Below are positions 1 to 8,883 of a stretch of DNA of 64,000 nucleotides, one piece after another. Origin of the DNA: Myroides marinus (lineage in GTDB: Bacteria > Bacteroidota > Bacteroidia > Flavobacteriales > Flavobacteriaceae). Position 1 is the stretch's first letter; the number at the start of each line of letters is the position of its first letter. The DNA is taken from assembly GCF_900109075.1 (NCBI RefSeq), contig NZ_FNYS01000012.1, forward strand, positions 56,016-120,015. The letters are read 5' to 3'. Under the pieces are notes generated by a model. That model ran no database searches. It was not told the DNA's origin and saw nothing but the letters and a program-made list of their open reading frames with translations. The translations under genes were made by a program, and so were the position numbers.

Positions 1-222
1 GATAGTGAAGGACTGTTCTTAACTGAAGAGCAATTAAAGGAGAAGTATACAGCTATCTTAGATGATTATCCAGTAGATAATAGAGCAGTACACTGTGGAT
101 CAGGTATTACTGCATGTCATACCTTATTAGCAATTACAGCTGCAGGATTACCTACACCTAAATTATATGTTGGTTCATGGAGTGAGTGGTCTAGAAGTAA
201 TAAACCAATTGCTACAGAATAG
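1..222 (+). CDS. Sulfurtransferase, C-terminal end (partial)
   Basis: The window opens inside a gene; the last 73 codons are visible, ending in TAG. The visible part holds the loop CGSGITA (Cys at residue 32 of the visible part). This matches the active-site loop CG[SA]G[VI]TA of two-domain 3-mercaptopyruvate/thiosulfate sulfurtransferases (rhodanese family), in which the Cys carries the persulfide. The ending LYVGSWSEWSR is also typical of that family's C-terminal tail. The enzyme moves sulfane sulfur from mercaptopyruvate or thiosulfate to cyanide or thiol acceptors in the cytoplasm. The substrate cannot be settled from this half; the start lies outside the window. Confidence 0.85.
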   Translation, partial: DSEGLFLTEEQLKEKYTAILDDYPVDNRAVHCGSGITACHTLLAITAAGLPTPKLYVGSWSEWSRSNKPIATE

Positions 223-396
223 TAGATAACTCTTTTTATAATTAATACTTCTAAAAGCCGCTCTATATAATGATATAATTGTAATATATTAGAGATTAGT
301 GCTTTATTCTCTGTATGGTTAAGTGTTTTTTTAAATTTATGTTAATAATTGTCTAGATATTAGTATATTTATATAGTTAAATAAAACATAATTATT

Positions 397-1002
397 ATGA
401 AAAAAATCATTCTTAGCGCATTAGTGTTATGTGCTTTTTCGTTTAATGCAAATGCTCAAAAACCTGAATTAAAATTAGGAGCTAAAGCTGGTCTTAACGT
501 ATCTTCAATTAGTGGAGATGGTGACAGTAGCTCTAGAACAGGATTCAATGTTGGGGTAGTAGCAGAATATTTCGTAACAGAGAAATTCTCTATTCAACCT
601 GAGATTTTGTATTCAGCTCAAGGGGCAAAATATGAGTTTACAGAGATTATTAATACTGGAGTAGGAATTCCTCAGAGATTTACTGTTAAAGAAACAATGA
701 AATTAGATTACATTAACGTGCCTATTATGGCTAAATATTATGTGTTTGACGGTTTAAATGTACAAGCTGGTCCACAAATAGGTTTCTTAGCTTCTGCGAA
801 AGATGGTAGTGTTAATATAAAAGATGAAATGAAAAGTGTAGACTTCTCTTTAAATCTAGGGGCGGGGTATGAGCTTCCTATGGGCGTATTCTTTGATGCT
901 CGTTATAATATCGGTTTGACTGATGTAGCAAAAAAAGTTGAAGGTGAAAAGATTAAATCTAAAAATGGAGTATTCCAAGTATCTGTAGGATATAAATTCT
1001 AA
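397..1002 (+). CDS. Outer-membrane beta-barrel protein (PorT-like family)
   Basis: This is a 201-residue protein with a classical signal peptide of about 20 residues ending ANA-Q. Alternating polar and hydrophobic strands follow, beginning LKLGAKAGLNVSS and closing with VSVGYKF. A terminal aromatic residue and a GxKxGxN opening strand are the signature of the small 8-stranded barrel domain common in Bacteroidota (PF13568-like). It is likely inserted in the outer membrane by the Bam complex. Its function is unknown, since this family has many paralogues per genome with no shared enzymatic role. The gene stands alone: a 174-bp gap separates it from the sulfurtransferase and a strong terminator follows. 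Confidence 0.8.
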   Translation: MKKIILSALVLCAFSFNANAQKPELKLGAKAGLNVSSISGDGDSSSRTGFNVGVVAEYFVTEKFSIQPEILYSAQGAKYEFTEIINTGVGIPQRFTVKETMKLDYINVPIMAKYYVFDGLNVQAGPQIGFLASAKDGSVNIKDEMKSVDFSLNLGAGYELPMGVFFDARYNIGLTDVAKKVEGEKIKSKNGVFQVSVGYKF

Positions 1003-1024
1003 TCTTATTAGTACATAAATAAAG

Positions 1025-1050
1025 AAGGCTATTCGGATACGAATAGCCTT
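1025..1050. terminator. Bidirectional intrinsic terminator
   Basis: A perfect 11-bp stem (AAGGCTATTCG / CGAATAGCCTT) with loop GATA lies between two convergent genes. The A-rich and T-rich arms let it act in both directions. Confidence 0.85.
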
Positions 1051-1056
1051 TGTTGT

Positions 1057-2136
1057 TTACTCTGATAAGGTACATATCGCAATGGTTTTATCACCATGTA
1101 CTAGAGCCTGATTAGTTGCAGTGTTATATGTAGTAACATTTATGTCATTATGCTGTAATACTATCTCTCCTGACTTTGAGATAACTGTGATTTCTCCCGA
1201 CTTACTCAATAGTATAAATGAATTAAGTACAGTATCAAAATACATTTTAGTATACTCAATATCTTGGCGTTGCATTTGTATTTTTTCAATCAACGTAGAA
1301 GAATTGTTTTCGATGTGATAGAGATGTATTTCTTTTAGAGAACCTTTAGTAGCTTCCTCATCACCTTCTGCATACGGATCATATGCTATAGCAATAGTAT
1401 TATTATTTACCCAACATAAGGGGCTATCCACGTGTTCACCACCAGCTGTGTATATATCAGATATTCTGTTATTCTTAATAAAATCTTCAATCTCATACGT
1501 ATTACAACAGTCAAAAGATCCCCATACCCAACCAGCACTAGTAAAGTACTTATTGTCAGGTGATACACTTAAGCCTCCATAGAAGTAGTCATAAGAACTT
1601 GGCCATGCTAACTTGTTGCTTTCTTCATGTGTTTTATAGAACTCAATGTGTTCTTCTTCTGCATTTTGTTCTATCAATGATTTGGCAGCCGTTAATATCT
1701 GACGAGTGTTGAGATTCATTATATGAACATGATTCCAATCATTGGCATAGATCAGATGAGGTACCTGTTGCGTATCTTTGTATAATGCAATAGGGTATTT
1801 CGTTATTTTAGCGTAGTATTCTCCTCTCCATAAGTGTAGTCTATACTTTTGTGTAGGATTAAAGATATATCCATGTCTAGTAAAATCGTTAACTGCCACT
1901 ATTATATCATCTAATGTGTAAATAGAGATTGGACTTGTCAAGTCAAATCCTCCATCAGTATAACCCATACTGTCTTTCAGTGTACTTACTGTATGTGTCT
2001 CATCAGTCACAAAGTTATACCTCACGACATCACCATTACTCATTACCAGTACTGCTTCATCGGATTGTGCTAGGGTAGCAGATAGGATAGTATCTTCAGT
2101 TGCAAATGTTTTACTATGTTTCTTTTCTATTTTCAT
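1057..2136 (-). CDS. Uncharacterised beta-propeller-like protein
   Basis: The protein has about 359 residues and no signal peptide or membrane segment. The ATG at 2136 is preferred over an upstream TTG at 2154, because a purine-rich AAAGAAG precedes the ATG. The sequence alternates short hydrophobic strands with aspartate/asparagine turns, for example AVLVMSNGDVVRYN near the N-terminus and SVSPDNKYFTSAGWVWGSF in the middle. This resembles WD40/YVTN-type blades, but no canonical GH-WD repeats are present. A cytoplasmic location is likely. No catalytic motif is recognised and no function can be assigned. It converges with the barrel gene and lies downstream of its own separate promoter region after the AbgT terminator. 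Confidence 0.6.
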   Translation of the reverse strand: MKIEKKHSKTFATEDTILSATLAQSDEAVLVMSNGDVVRYNFVTDETHTVSTLKDSMGYTDGGFDLTSPISIYTLDDIIVAVNDFTRHGYIFNPTQKYRLHLWRGEYYAKITKYPIALYKDTQQVPHLIYANDWNHVHIMNLNTRQILTAAKSLIEQNAEEEHIEFYKTHEESNKLAWPSSYDYFYGGLSVSPDNKYFTSAGWVWGSFDCCNTYEIEDFIKNNRISDIYTAGGEHVDSPLCWVNNNTIAIAYDPYAEGDEEATKGSLKEIHLYHIENNSSTLIEKIQMQRQDIEYTKMYFDTVLNSFILLSKSGEITVISKSGEIVLQHNDINVTTYNTATNQALVHGDKTIAICTLSE

Positions 2137-2197
2137 CTTCTTTTTTTGTGACAACTAAGTTATGAACAAAACATTATAAGTAGAGTTATAAATGAAC

Positions 2198-2225
2198 AAA
2201 AGCTATTCGATGTCGAATAGCTTTT
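2198..2225 (-). terminator. Intrinsic terminator after the AbgT transporter gene
   Basis: A perfect 13-bp stem (AAAAGCTATTCGA / TCGAATAGCTTTT) with a 2-nt centre lies 23 bp past the transporter stop. Its core GCTATTCG is shared with the hairpins at 1025 and 40912. Confidence 0.8.
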
Positions 2226-2248
2226 ATTGTGTATTTTGATGTGGAGTA

Positions 2249-3775
2249 CTATTGTGCACTGTAGAACAACTGAGCACCTGGCCCGATAGGTAATTCTAGT
2301 AATAGCCAGATAACAAATAATATAGACCAACCAATAAAGAATGTAATCGTATATGGTAGCATCGTAGATACAATAGTTCCTATTCCTGCTTTTTTATCAT
2401 AACGTTGCATAAAGGCCACTATTAAAGCAAAATAACTCATCATAGGAGAGATGATATTAGTAACGCTATCACCAATTCTATAAGCGACTTGAACTAATTC
2501 AGGTGAATATCCTAATAACATAAACATAGGAATAAATACAGGAGCCATGATTGCCCATTTAGCAGAAGCACTTCCCATAATTAGGTTAATCAATGCTGAT
2601 ACAACAATAAACATCAACATTAATGGAATAGCTCCTAATCCAGAACTTTGTAAAGTCTCAGCACCTTCGATAGCAAAGATTAACCCTAAATTCGTCCAGT
2701 TAAAATAAGCAACAAATTGCGCAGCGAAAAATACTAGTACAATATAAGAACCCAGAGTTTCCATTGCTTTAGACATACCCTTCATTACATCTGTATCGTT
2801 CTTTATTGTCTTAGCACCTATTCCATAAGCAATACCTGCTACTGCTGCTCCAATAAATAAGAGGGCCACAATACCTGACATAAATGGCGATTTCAGAATA
2901 CCACCGTCAGTTCCTCTTAAATAACCATTCTCTGGAATAAGTCCTCCCAGTATAAAAGCTGTAAATAATGCACCTGCGATAATAGTATAGATTAGACCTT
3001 TCTTTTCTTCTTTAGTTAAAGGATCGATAGAGATAGCTTTTTCTTCACCAGTATACTCACCTAATCTTGGGACTACTATACGCTCCGTAACCCATGTTCC
3101 TAGTATGGCAATAATAAAGGTAGAAACAAAAAGGAAGTAATAGTTAGAGGCAGGATTAACTACATAAGTAGGATCTATAATTCTAGCAGCTTCTTCTGAT
3201 AGACCTGCTAATAGAGGATCTATAGTACCTAATAATAGGTTAGCGCTATAACCACCAGATACACCAGCGAATGCTGCAGCTAATCCAGCGATAGGGTGTC
3301 TCCCAGCCGCTAAGAAAATAATAGCCGCTAAAGGAACTAATAATACATAACCTACTTCACTAGCAGTATTAGATAAAATACCAGCGAATACGATAACGAA
3401 TGTTAGTAATTTTTTAGGTGATGATAGTACTATCTTCTTTAGTATAGTACCAATTAGCCCAGAACCTTCTGCAATACCAATACCTAATAATGAAACTAAA
3501 ACAGTACCTAATGGTGCGAAGTTAGTAAAGTTGGTAACCATCTTAGATAGGATTAGATGAAGACCTTCTGCACTTACTAAGTTAAATGATTTAATCTCTT
3601 CTTTGGTACCAGGATGTATAACGGAGAGATCGAAGAAGCTCGCTATCCATGAGGCAATAATAACTAATAAGGCAAAACTAGCAAACAAAGTTGCTGGATG
3701 AGGTAACATATTACCGATCTTCTCCACACTAGATAAGAATCTATCTACTAAACTTTTTTTAGGTTTATCATTCAT
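2249..3775 (-). CDS. AbgT-family transporter
   Basis: This 508-residue integral membrane protein has many hydrophobic segments and the family's N-terminal pattern: a short basic cytosolic start, then [19 protein letters not shown]. It also has the conserved [22 protein letters not shown] region around residues 95-115 and the C-terminal [20 protein letters not shown] segment. AbgT members are homodimeric, ion-driven transporters of p-aminobenzoyl-glutamate, and some export sulfonamides. The family assignment is strong, but the substrate is inferred only from the family. The gene appears monocistronic, with a hairpin after it and 160 bp before it. In-genome neighbours give no folate context except panB two genes upstream, which is a different pathway. 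Confidence 0.88.
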   Translation of the reverse strand: MNDKPKKSLVDRFLSSVEKIGNMLPHPATLFASFALLVIIASWIASFFDLSVIHPGTKEEIKSFNLVSAEGLHLILSKMVTNFTNFAPLGTVLVSLLGIGIAEGSGLIGTILKKIVLSSPKKLLTFVIVFAGILSNTASEVGYVLLVPLAAIIFLAAGRHPIAGLAAAFAGVSGGYSANLLLGTIDPLLAGLSEEAARIIDPTYVVNPASNYYFLFVSTFIIAILGTWVTERIVVPRLGEYTGEEKAISIDPLTKEEKKGLIYTIIAGALFTAFILGGLIPENGYLRGTDGGILKSPFMSGIVALLFIGAAVAGIAYGIGAKTIKNDTDVMKGMSKAMETLGSYIVLVFFAAQFVAYFNWTNLGLIFAIEGAETLQSSGLGAIPLMLMFIVVSALINLIMGSASAKWAIMAPVFIPMFMLLGYSPELVQVAYRIGDSVTNIISPMMSYFALIVAFMQRYDKKAGIGTIVSTMLPYTITFFIGWSILFVIWLLLELPIGPGAQLFYSAQ

Positions 3776-3890
3776 TTATCAAAAAATTATGTAAAAATGA
3801 AAGATAGTGAAATTTGTCAATTATCAAATAGGTGTATTAAGAAGAAACGAAATATGTTTAGTGTATTCTTTAATTGATTATTATATAAAA

Positions 3891-3924
3891 ATCCCTCTCG
3901 ATTTTATGTAAAAAAGAGAGGGAT
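3891..3924 (-). terminator. Intrinsic terminator after the RluA-type gene
   Basis: A 9-bp stem (GAGAGGGAT with ATCCCTCTC) with a 16-nt loop is followed on the minus strand by TTTTATATAA. It lies just beyond the pseudouridine synthase stop. Confidence 0.7.
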
Positions 3925-3936
3925 ATCTATACGATG

Positions 3937-4635
3937 TTATTTACTTTCTATATTATTCCAAATTACTTCATCAGGAGTAGGGGCTACTATTGTTAGTGTT
4001 TCTTTCGTCACAGGATGAATAAAGGTAAGTTTACGAGCATGTAAGTGAATACCTCCATCAGGATTACTTCTATCGGCACCATACTTTAAGTCACCTTTTA
4101 TAGGACAACCTACAGCTGATAGCTGACAGCGTATCTGATGATGACGTCCAGTGTAAAGGTCTATTTCTAAAGCAGAATAAGTCTTTAACTGATGGAACAT
4201 TCTGTACGTTAGCTTAGCTTTTTTACTATTAGGAACTTCCTTGTTATGTGCTTTAGAAGTATTGTTCTTCTGATTTCTAACTAAGAAGTGTTCTAGGGTG
4301 TCTTCTACTTTAGGAGGAGCATCTTTTACCACAGCCCAATAAGTCTTTTGAGTTTCTCTGTTTTTAAACGATTCGTTTAATCTACTAAGAGCCTTAGATG
4401 TTTTAGCGAATACTACTAATCCTGATGTAGGACGGTCTAATCTGTGTACTACACCTAAATATACTTCACCAGGTTTATTGTACTTCTTTTTTAAGTATAG
4501 TTTGACGATATCACTAAGTGGTATATCGCCTGTCTGATCCCCTTGTACGATATCGCCTACGCGTTTATTAATGACGATGATATGGTTATCCTCGTGTAGT
4601 ACTTGTAGGTTTTCGGGTGTAGAGACAATCTTCAT
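3937..4635 (-). CDS. RluA-family 23S rRNA/tRNA pseudouridine synthase
   Basis: The 232-residue cytoplasmic enzyme converts specific uridines in rRNA or tRNA to pseudouridine. The family's catalytic motif HRLDRPTSGL spans residues 64-73, so Asp67 is the expected nucleophile. RHHQIRCQL and the C-terminal IHLHARKL are the other conserved RluA blocks. At 232 residues it lacks room for an N-terminal S4 RNA-binding domain, so it is the short single-domain type. Which uridine it modifies cannot be read from the sequence. It lies downstream of panB on the same strand with a 140-bp gap, and a terminator follows it. Confidence 0.9.
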   Translation of the reverse strand: MKIVSTPENLQVLHEDNHIIVINKRVGDIVQGDQTGDIPLSDIVKLYLKKKYNKPGEVYLGVVHRLDRPTSGLVVFAKTSKALSRLNESFKNRETQKTYWAVVKDAPPKVEDTLEHFLVRNQKNNTSKAHNKEVPNSKKAKLTYRMFHQLKTYSALEIDLYTGRHHQIRCQLSAVGCPIKGDLKYGADRSNPDGGIHLHARKLTFIHPVTKETLTIVAPTPDEVIWNNIESK

Positions 4636-4775
4636 TTTGTAATAATTTTAAACAAAAATATCCTTTTTTAGATAAACCTAGAATTTACGTTAACCTTTTA
4701 CTGTGAGTTAATTAGTTACCATATATTCTAGGCTTAAAAAAGGATATTCTCTGTATTTTTAATATGTAAGTTATT

Positions 4776-5594
4776 CTAGTACTGTTCGTTCTCGTTAGGG
4801 AAATCAACAGACTTTACATCATCAACATATTGAGCTACTGCGTTTTTCATATCTTCGTAGATATTCATATAACGGCGTAAGAATTTAGGACTAAACTCAT
4901 GAGTAAGACCGATCATATCATGTATTACTAATACTTGCCCGTCTACACCATTACCTGCACCAATACCGATAACAGGGATAGAGATACTCTCAGCAACTTT
5001 CTTAGCTAATGCAGCTGGTATTTTCTCTAATACTAGAGCAAAACAACCAATTTCTTCTAACATTTTAGCGTCTTTGATAAGTTGATTAGCTTCTTCTTCT
5101 TCTTTAGCTCTTACTGTGTAAGTACCAAATTTATAGATAGATTGAGGAGTAAGACCTAAGTGTCCCATTACAGGTATACCAGCATCTAAGATGCGCTTAA
5201 TACCATCTTTAATTTCTTCTCCACCTTCCATTTTTACAGCGTGAGCACCACTTTCTTTCATGATACGAATAGCTGAACGCAAAGCTTCTTTTGGATCAGA
5301 TTGGTAAGAACCAAAAGGTAAATCCACAACAATTAGCGCTCTGTCAGCTCCACGTACTACAGACTGTGCATGGTAGATCATCTGGTCTAATGTGATCGGT
5401 AATGTAGTCTCATGACCAGCCATTACGTTACTAGCAGAATCTCCAACAAGCATAACGTCAACTCCACCAGCTTCTAATACTTTAGCCATAGAGTAGTCAT
5501 AACACGTTAGCATTGATATCTTCTCTCCATTAGCTTTCATATCTATTAGCGACTTAGTTGTCACTTTTTTATAGTCTTTTTTTGCTACAGACAT
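4776..5594 (-). CDS. panB: 3-methyl-2-oxobutanoate hydroxymethyltransferase
   Basis: PanB catalyses the first committed step of pantothenate (vitamin B5, CoA) synthesis. It transfers a hydroxymethyl group from 5,10-methylene-THF to 2-oxoisovalerate, giving ketopantoate. The 272-residue length is normal. Conserved blocks are present in order: [19 protein letters not shown], then [20 protein letters not shown] with the metal-binding Asp, then [16 protein letters not shown], the VLEKIPA block with the catalytic Glu, and [16 protein letters not shown]. No panC or panD is beside it. The upstream SH3 gene is on the same strand but separated by 53 bp. Confidence 0.96.
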   Translation of the reverse strand: MSVAKKDYKKVTTKSLIDMKANGEKISMLTCYDYSMAKVLEAGGVDVMLVGDSASNVMAGHETTLPITLDQMIYHAQSVVRGADRALIVVDLPFGSYQSDPKEALRSAIRIMKESGAHAVKMEGGEEIKDGIKRILDAGIPVMGHLGLTPQSIYKFGTYTVRAKEEEEANQLIKDAKMLEEIGCFALVLEKIPAALAKKVAESISIPVIGIGAGNGVDGQVLVIHDMIGLTHEFSPKFLRRYMNIYEDMKNAVAQYVDDVKSVDFPNENEQY

Positions 5595-5647
5595 TTTTCT
5601 TGTTTTTAGGGTTATTGTAAAACTATATTAATAACTAGAATTGTTGA

Positions 5648-6826
5648 TTAACAGAAATAAATCAACTCTATTTTACTCAGCTTACCATCCTTGAATGTGA
5701 AGCGATATGCCGAATCACCTGTAGGTATTTGATAAGCTTTATCAGTAGATAGAATTGTATTAATTAATCCTTTTCCAGTTTTTAAAAACTCTTTTTCTGT
5801 AGTATTCTCATCTAGAATACTATTGTTGATCTTAAATCCAGCACCATTACCCATTTGCACAATTCTTAGGGTATATGTTTTATTGATATCATGCCCGATA
5901 CACTCTGCAGAAGCGAATAAGATATTACTCTCATAGTCTCCTAAAGCACAATCATCTAAATGAGCATAGCTATCTTTTACCTTGCCGAAAGTCTTTTCTA
6001 ACGTGGCTAAGCTAAACCCTTTTTTTGGTTCTATCACATTATTTAACGTAAAACCAAACAGTTTTTTAGAAATCAAACTTAACGTTTTGTCAAACTCTTC
6101 ATCCTCAGGAATAGCTTTTAGCACCTCTGATTGTAACCTTGCGATAGCAGCGCGTTCTGGTTGAGCATTCTTATCTGCATAGTCTGCAAATATCAATAGT
6201 GCCTTAGCATTATCATCATCATTACTGTTCCATCCTAGCTCTACTATACGCTGCATAAATCTTTTTTGATCCTTAGCTTCTGTTGCTTTTTTATAGCTAG
6301 TGATAAGACTGTTTAAGTTTGGTCTTTTTCCTAAGTACTTAACAGGGATATATCCTTGACCTTCGTTAAACTGTATTTTAGTCCAAGCTTCTTTGTCGTA
6401 AGGATAGTAATCTATCCCTACAGGTGTACCATTATATAGAACACCGATAGTCTCTGACTGATGGTTAGGTTCTTTTCGCACTTTTAGACCTCCTACTACT
6501 GTAAATAGGTGAGGGCTACCATAGTAATCATCGAAGTCTATAATAGGAGCAGGAGATGCTTCAGAAACATCCTGTGATACTAATACTTCTTTTAAATTTT
6601 CTGTGTCTAAGATGTATGTTGTTCCTAAGAACTCATTAGTAATTTTAAAAACATCTTTATTCACTTTTTCTACATTTTCTAAGTAGGCTCCACGTGTATA
6701 GATACCGACCTGTGTAGTACCAGTAGCATCATTATAGGCTACTGTAGGAGTAGATACATAAAGTTTGCTCTGACCTAAAGCGTAGGCAGAGATAAGGAAA
6801 CATAATATTCCGATTGTTTGTTTCAT
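5648..6826 (-). CDS. Secreted SH3-domain protein
   Basis: The protein has 392 residues with a signal peptide of about 18 residues ending ALG-Q, so it is exported to the periplasm or beyond. A bacterial SH3 domain lies at about residues 108-168: VVGGLKVRKEPN, then TIGVLYNGTPVGI, then WTKIQFNEGQGYIPVKYL. Such domains often bind peptidoglycan or peptides. The C-terminal half is not recognised; it contains a pair of cysteines in the AECIGHD and DDCALGDY segments. The start lies only 4 bp after the serine deaminase stop, so the two are probably co-transcribed, although no functional link is evident. Confidence 0.75.
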   Translation of the reverse strand: MKQTIGILCFLISAYALGQSKLYVSTPTVAYNDATGTTQVGIYTRGAYLENVEKVNKDVFKITNEFLGTTYILDTENLKEVLVSQDVSEASPAPIIDFDDYYGSPHLFTVVGGLKVRKEPNHQSETIGVLYNGTPVGIDYYPYDKEAWTKIQFNEGQGYIPVKYLGKRPNLNSLITSYKKATEAKDQKRFMQRIVELGWNSNDDDNAKALLIFADYADKNAQPERAAIARLQSEVLKAIPEDEEFDKTLSLISKKLFGFTLNNVIEPKKGFSLATLEKTFGKVKDSYAHLDDCALGDYESNILFASAECIGHDINKTYTLRIVQMGNGAGFKINNSILDENTTEKEFLKTGKGLINTILSTDKAYQIPTGDSAYRFTFKDGKLSKIELIYFC

Positions 6827-6830
6827 CTGA

Positions 6831-8255
6831 TTAACAGTCTGATAAGTTTACAGCTACAGCAAGACCACCTTCTGAAGTCTCTTTGTATTTATTATTCATG
6901 TCTTTTGCAGTTTCCCACATTGTATTTACTACTTTGTCTAAAGGAACTTTAGCATTTTTAGGATCAGTATCTAAAGCTAGTTCGGCCGCATTAATAGCTT
7001 TAATAGCTCCCATAGTATTTCTTTCGATACACGGTACCTGTACTAAACCTCCGATAGGATCACATGTAAGTCCTAAGTGGTGTTCCATAGCTATCTCCGC
7101 AGCTACAGTCACTTGTTCTGGTGTTCCACCCATAAGTTCACATAATGCTCCTGCAGCCATAGCACTAGATACACCGATCTCTGCCTGACATCCACCCATA
7201 GCAGCAGATATAGTAGCTCCTTTTTTGAAGATACTACCTATCTCACCAGCTACCATAAGGAACTGTTTAATTTCTTTTTCTCCAGCTTTGTGATTCTCTA
7301 TTACTAGGTAATACATTAATACAGCTGGTATAACTCCGGCACTACCATTAGTAGGAGCTGTAACAACACGACCTAATGAAGCATTTACTTCATTTACAGC
7401 TAGTGCAAAACAACTTACCCATTTAAGGATTTGTCTGAAATATACTTTAGTTTTTCTAATAGTCTGTAACCATTCTTGAGGAGTATTATATGGCAATTCA
7501 CCTTTCAGTTTAAGGTGAGTGTCATAAGCACGTCTGCGCACATTAAGTCCTCCTGGTAGTATACCTTCTGTATGACAACCTATGTACATACATTCTAGCA
7601 TAGTATTCCATACACGCATAAGTTCGTGATGTATCTCATCCTCTGTACGAATAGACTTTTCGTTTTCGTATACGATTTCAGATATAGATTTGTTTTGTTC
7701 TTTACAGTATGCTAATAACTCTGTTGCTTTATCAATAGGGAATGGGAAGGTAGCTTTGATTTCATCATTTTCCACATTCTGTGCACTTTCTTCTTTTACT
7801 ACGAATCCTCCACCTATAGAGTAGAACGTAGACTCATATAGTTCGTGTTCACCATATTTTACAGTGAATGTCATTCCGTTAGCATGAAATGGAAGAAAGT
7901 TTCTATTAAAGACAATATGTTCTTTTGGGTTAAATGTAATAGGTTTATTACCACCTAGAGCCAGTGATTGAGAATTATTAATCTTCTCTATAATTCCACT
8001 GATATCTTCTACAGGTACATATTCTGGGTCAGCTCCACTTAATCCTAACATAACAGCTAAGTCAGTAGCATGACCAACTCCAGTAAGAGAAAGTGAACCA
8101 AATAAGTCAATTTTTAAGTAATTAACTTGATCAAAGATTTGGCGTTCGCGCAATTCTTTTAAAAACTGCTCAGCGGCTCTCCAAGGTCCTAAAGTATGTG
8201 AACTCGAAGGACCTACACCAATCTTAAGCATATCAAATACAGAAATACATTCCAT
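6831..8255 (-). CDS. sdaA: L-serine ammonia-lyase, single-chain Fe-S type
   Basis: The enzyme deaminates L-serine to pyruvate and ammonia using a [4Fe-4S] cluster in place of PLP. The 474 residues hold the beta domain ([20 protein letters not shown] at the N-terminus) fused to the alpha domain. The expected cluster ligands are Cys356 (GGCQAE), Cys398 (LTCDPIGG) and Cys409 (VPCIERN). The final residue is Cys474; in structurally known type-2 serine dehydratases the C-terminal cysteine folds back into the active site, so its presence supports an active enzyme. It is first in a probable two-gene unit with the SH3 protein. A 628-bp intergenic region separates it from the divergent dnaK. Confidence 0.95.
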   Translation of the reverse strand: MECISVFDMLKIGVGPSSSHTLGPWRAAEQFLKELRERQIFDQVNYLKIDLFGSLSLTGVGHATDLAVMLGLSGADPEYVPVEDISGIIEKINNSQSLALGGNKPITFNPKEHIVFNRNFLPFHANGMTFTVKYGEHELYESTFYSIGGGFVVKEESAQNVENDEIKATFPFPIDKATELLAYCKEQNKSISEIVYENEKSIRTEDEIHHELMRVWNTMLECMYIGCHTEGILPGGLNVRRRAYDTHLKLKGELPYNTPQEWLQTIRKTKVYFRQILKWVSCFALAVNEVNASLGRVVTAPTNGSAGVIPAVLMYYLVIENHKAGEKEIKQFLMVAGEIGSIFKKGATISAAMGGCQAEIGVSSAMAAGALCELMGGTPEQVTVAAEIAMEHHLGLTCDPIGGLVQVPCIERNTMGAIKAINAAELALDTDPKNAKVPLDKVVNTMWETAKDMNNKYKETSEGGLAVAVNLSDC

Positions 8256-8475
8256 AAAATAGTAGTGATTTTAATAATACGAAGATAGCTAAATTCTAAT
8301 CAGGCACAACTTTTCTCGATTTATTTAACGCAGGATGAGAATTGTTTTTTGATATGGAGTTTTTGATTTTCTAAGCCTTAGAATAGAGTACTGCTTATTA
8401 GAGTACTTATATAGGGCAAAAATGTTTAAACTGGTATGAATGACTATTTGATTTGTTTCAATTTGCTACGGATTG

Positions 8476-8560
8476 TAAGCATAGTTAAGTAATAATGTAA
8501 GTATAGTTTAAGTACCATTTTACAGTGTTTTGGTACTTGCACTATACTTACACTATACTA
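8476..8560. repeat. Phased 11-bp repeats with long inverted repeat
   Basis: The unit GTAAGTATAGT occurs at 8498-8508 and, with one change, at 8476-8486, 22 bp apart. Its complement ACTATACTTAC lies at 8542-8552, with a truncated further copy at 8553-8560. The arms 8498-8518 and 8532-8552 pair at 19 of 21 positions around a 13-nt loop. There is no T-run after it, so it is not a terminator. Spacings of 11 and 22 bp would put the units on one face of the helix, as expected for cooperative protein binding. The binding protein is unknown. Confidence 0.6.
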
Positions 8561-8801
8561 GCATTGTACTAACACTGCATAGAGAAGTGACCCATAGTGA
8601 GTAAAAAATCTAATGTGTGAATAGTGATATTCTTTAAAAGTGGAGTTTAAGTATTCATACTCATTTAGGTAAAAGGAATTAGTAAATAGGGTGTCAGTAA
8701 AAACTGACGAAAGATGTAATAAAATAGGCTGCTATAGTTTTTAAAATGACATTATGACATTATTTAAACGCAAAAACAGACAAAAGATTCCTTTTTTTCT
8801 G

Positions 8802-8817
8802 TTGGCACAAAGATTGT
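8802..8817 (+). promoter_or_regulatory. Sigma-54-like promoter upstream of dnaK
   Basis: TTGGCAC-AAAGA-TTGT gives GG at 8804-8805 and GT at 8816-8817 with exactly 10 bases between. This matches the sigma-54 consensus TTGGCACG-N4-TTGC apart from the last C and the base after GGCAC. The predicted start near 8829 leaves a leader of about 55 nt to the dnaK ATG. This is a motif match only. Confidence 0.5.
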
Positions 8818-8883
8818 TTAGTAGTAACCGAGCTTGAAGCTTAAAACATTTAAATAAGTATAAAAATAAACTATAAAAATATT

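Larger units (their letters stand above)
8256..8883. other. Long intergenic region between sdaA and dnaK
   Basis: These 628 bp hold no convincing ORF. Two things stand out: a cluster of 11-bp repeats with a 21-bp inverted repeat at 8476-8560, and a sigma-54-like promoter at 8802-8817 before dnaK. No clear TAnnTTTG motif was found close to dnaK. Confidence 0.6.
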
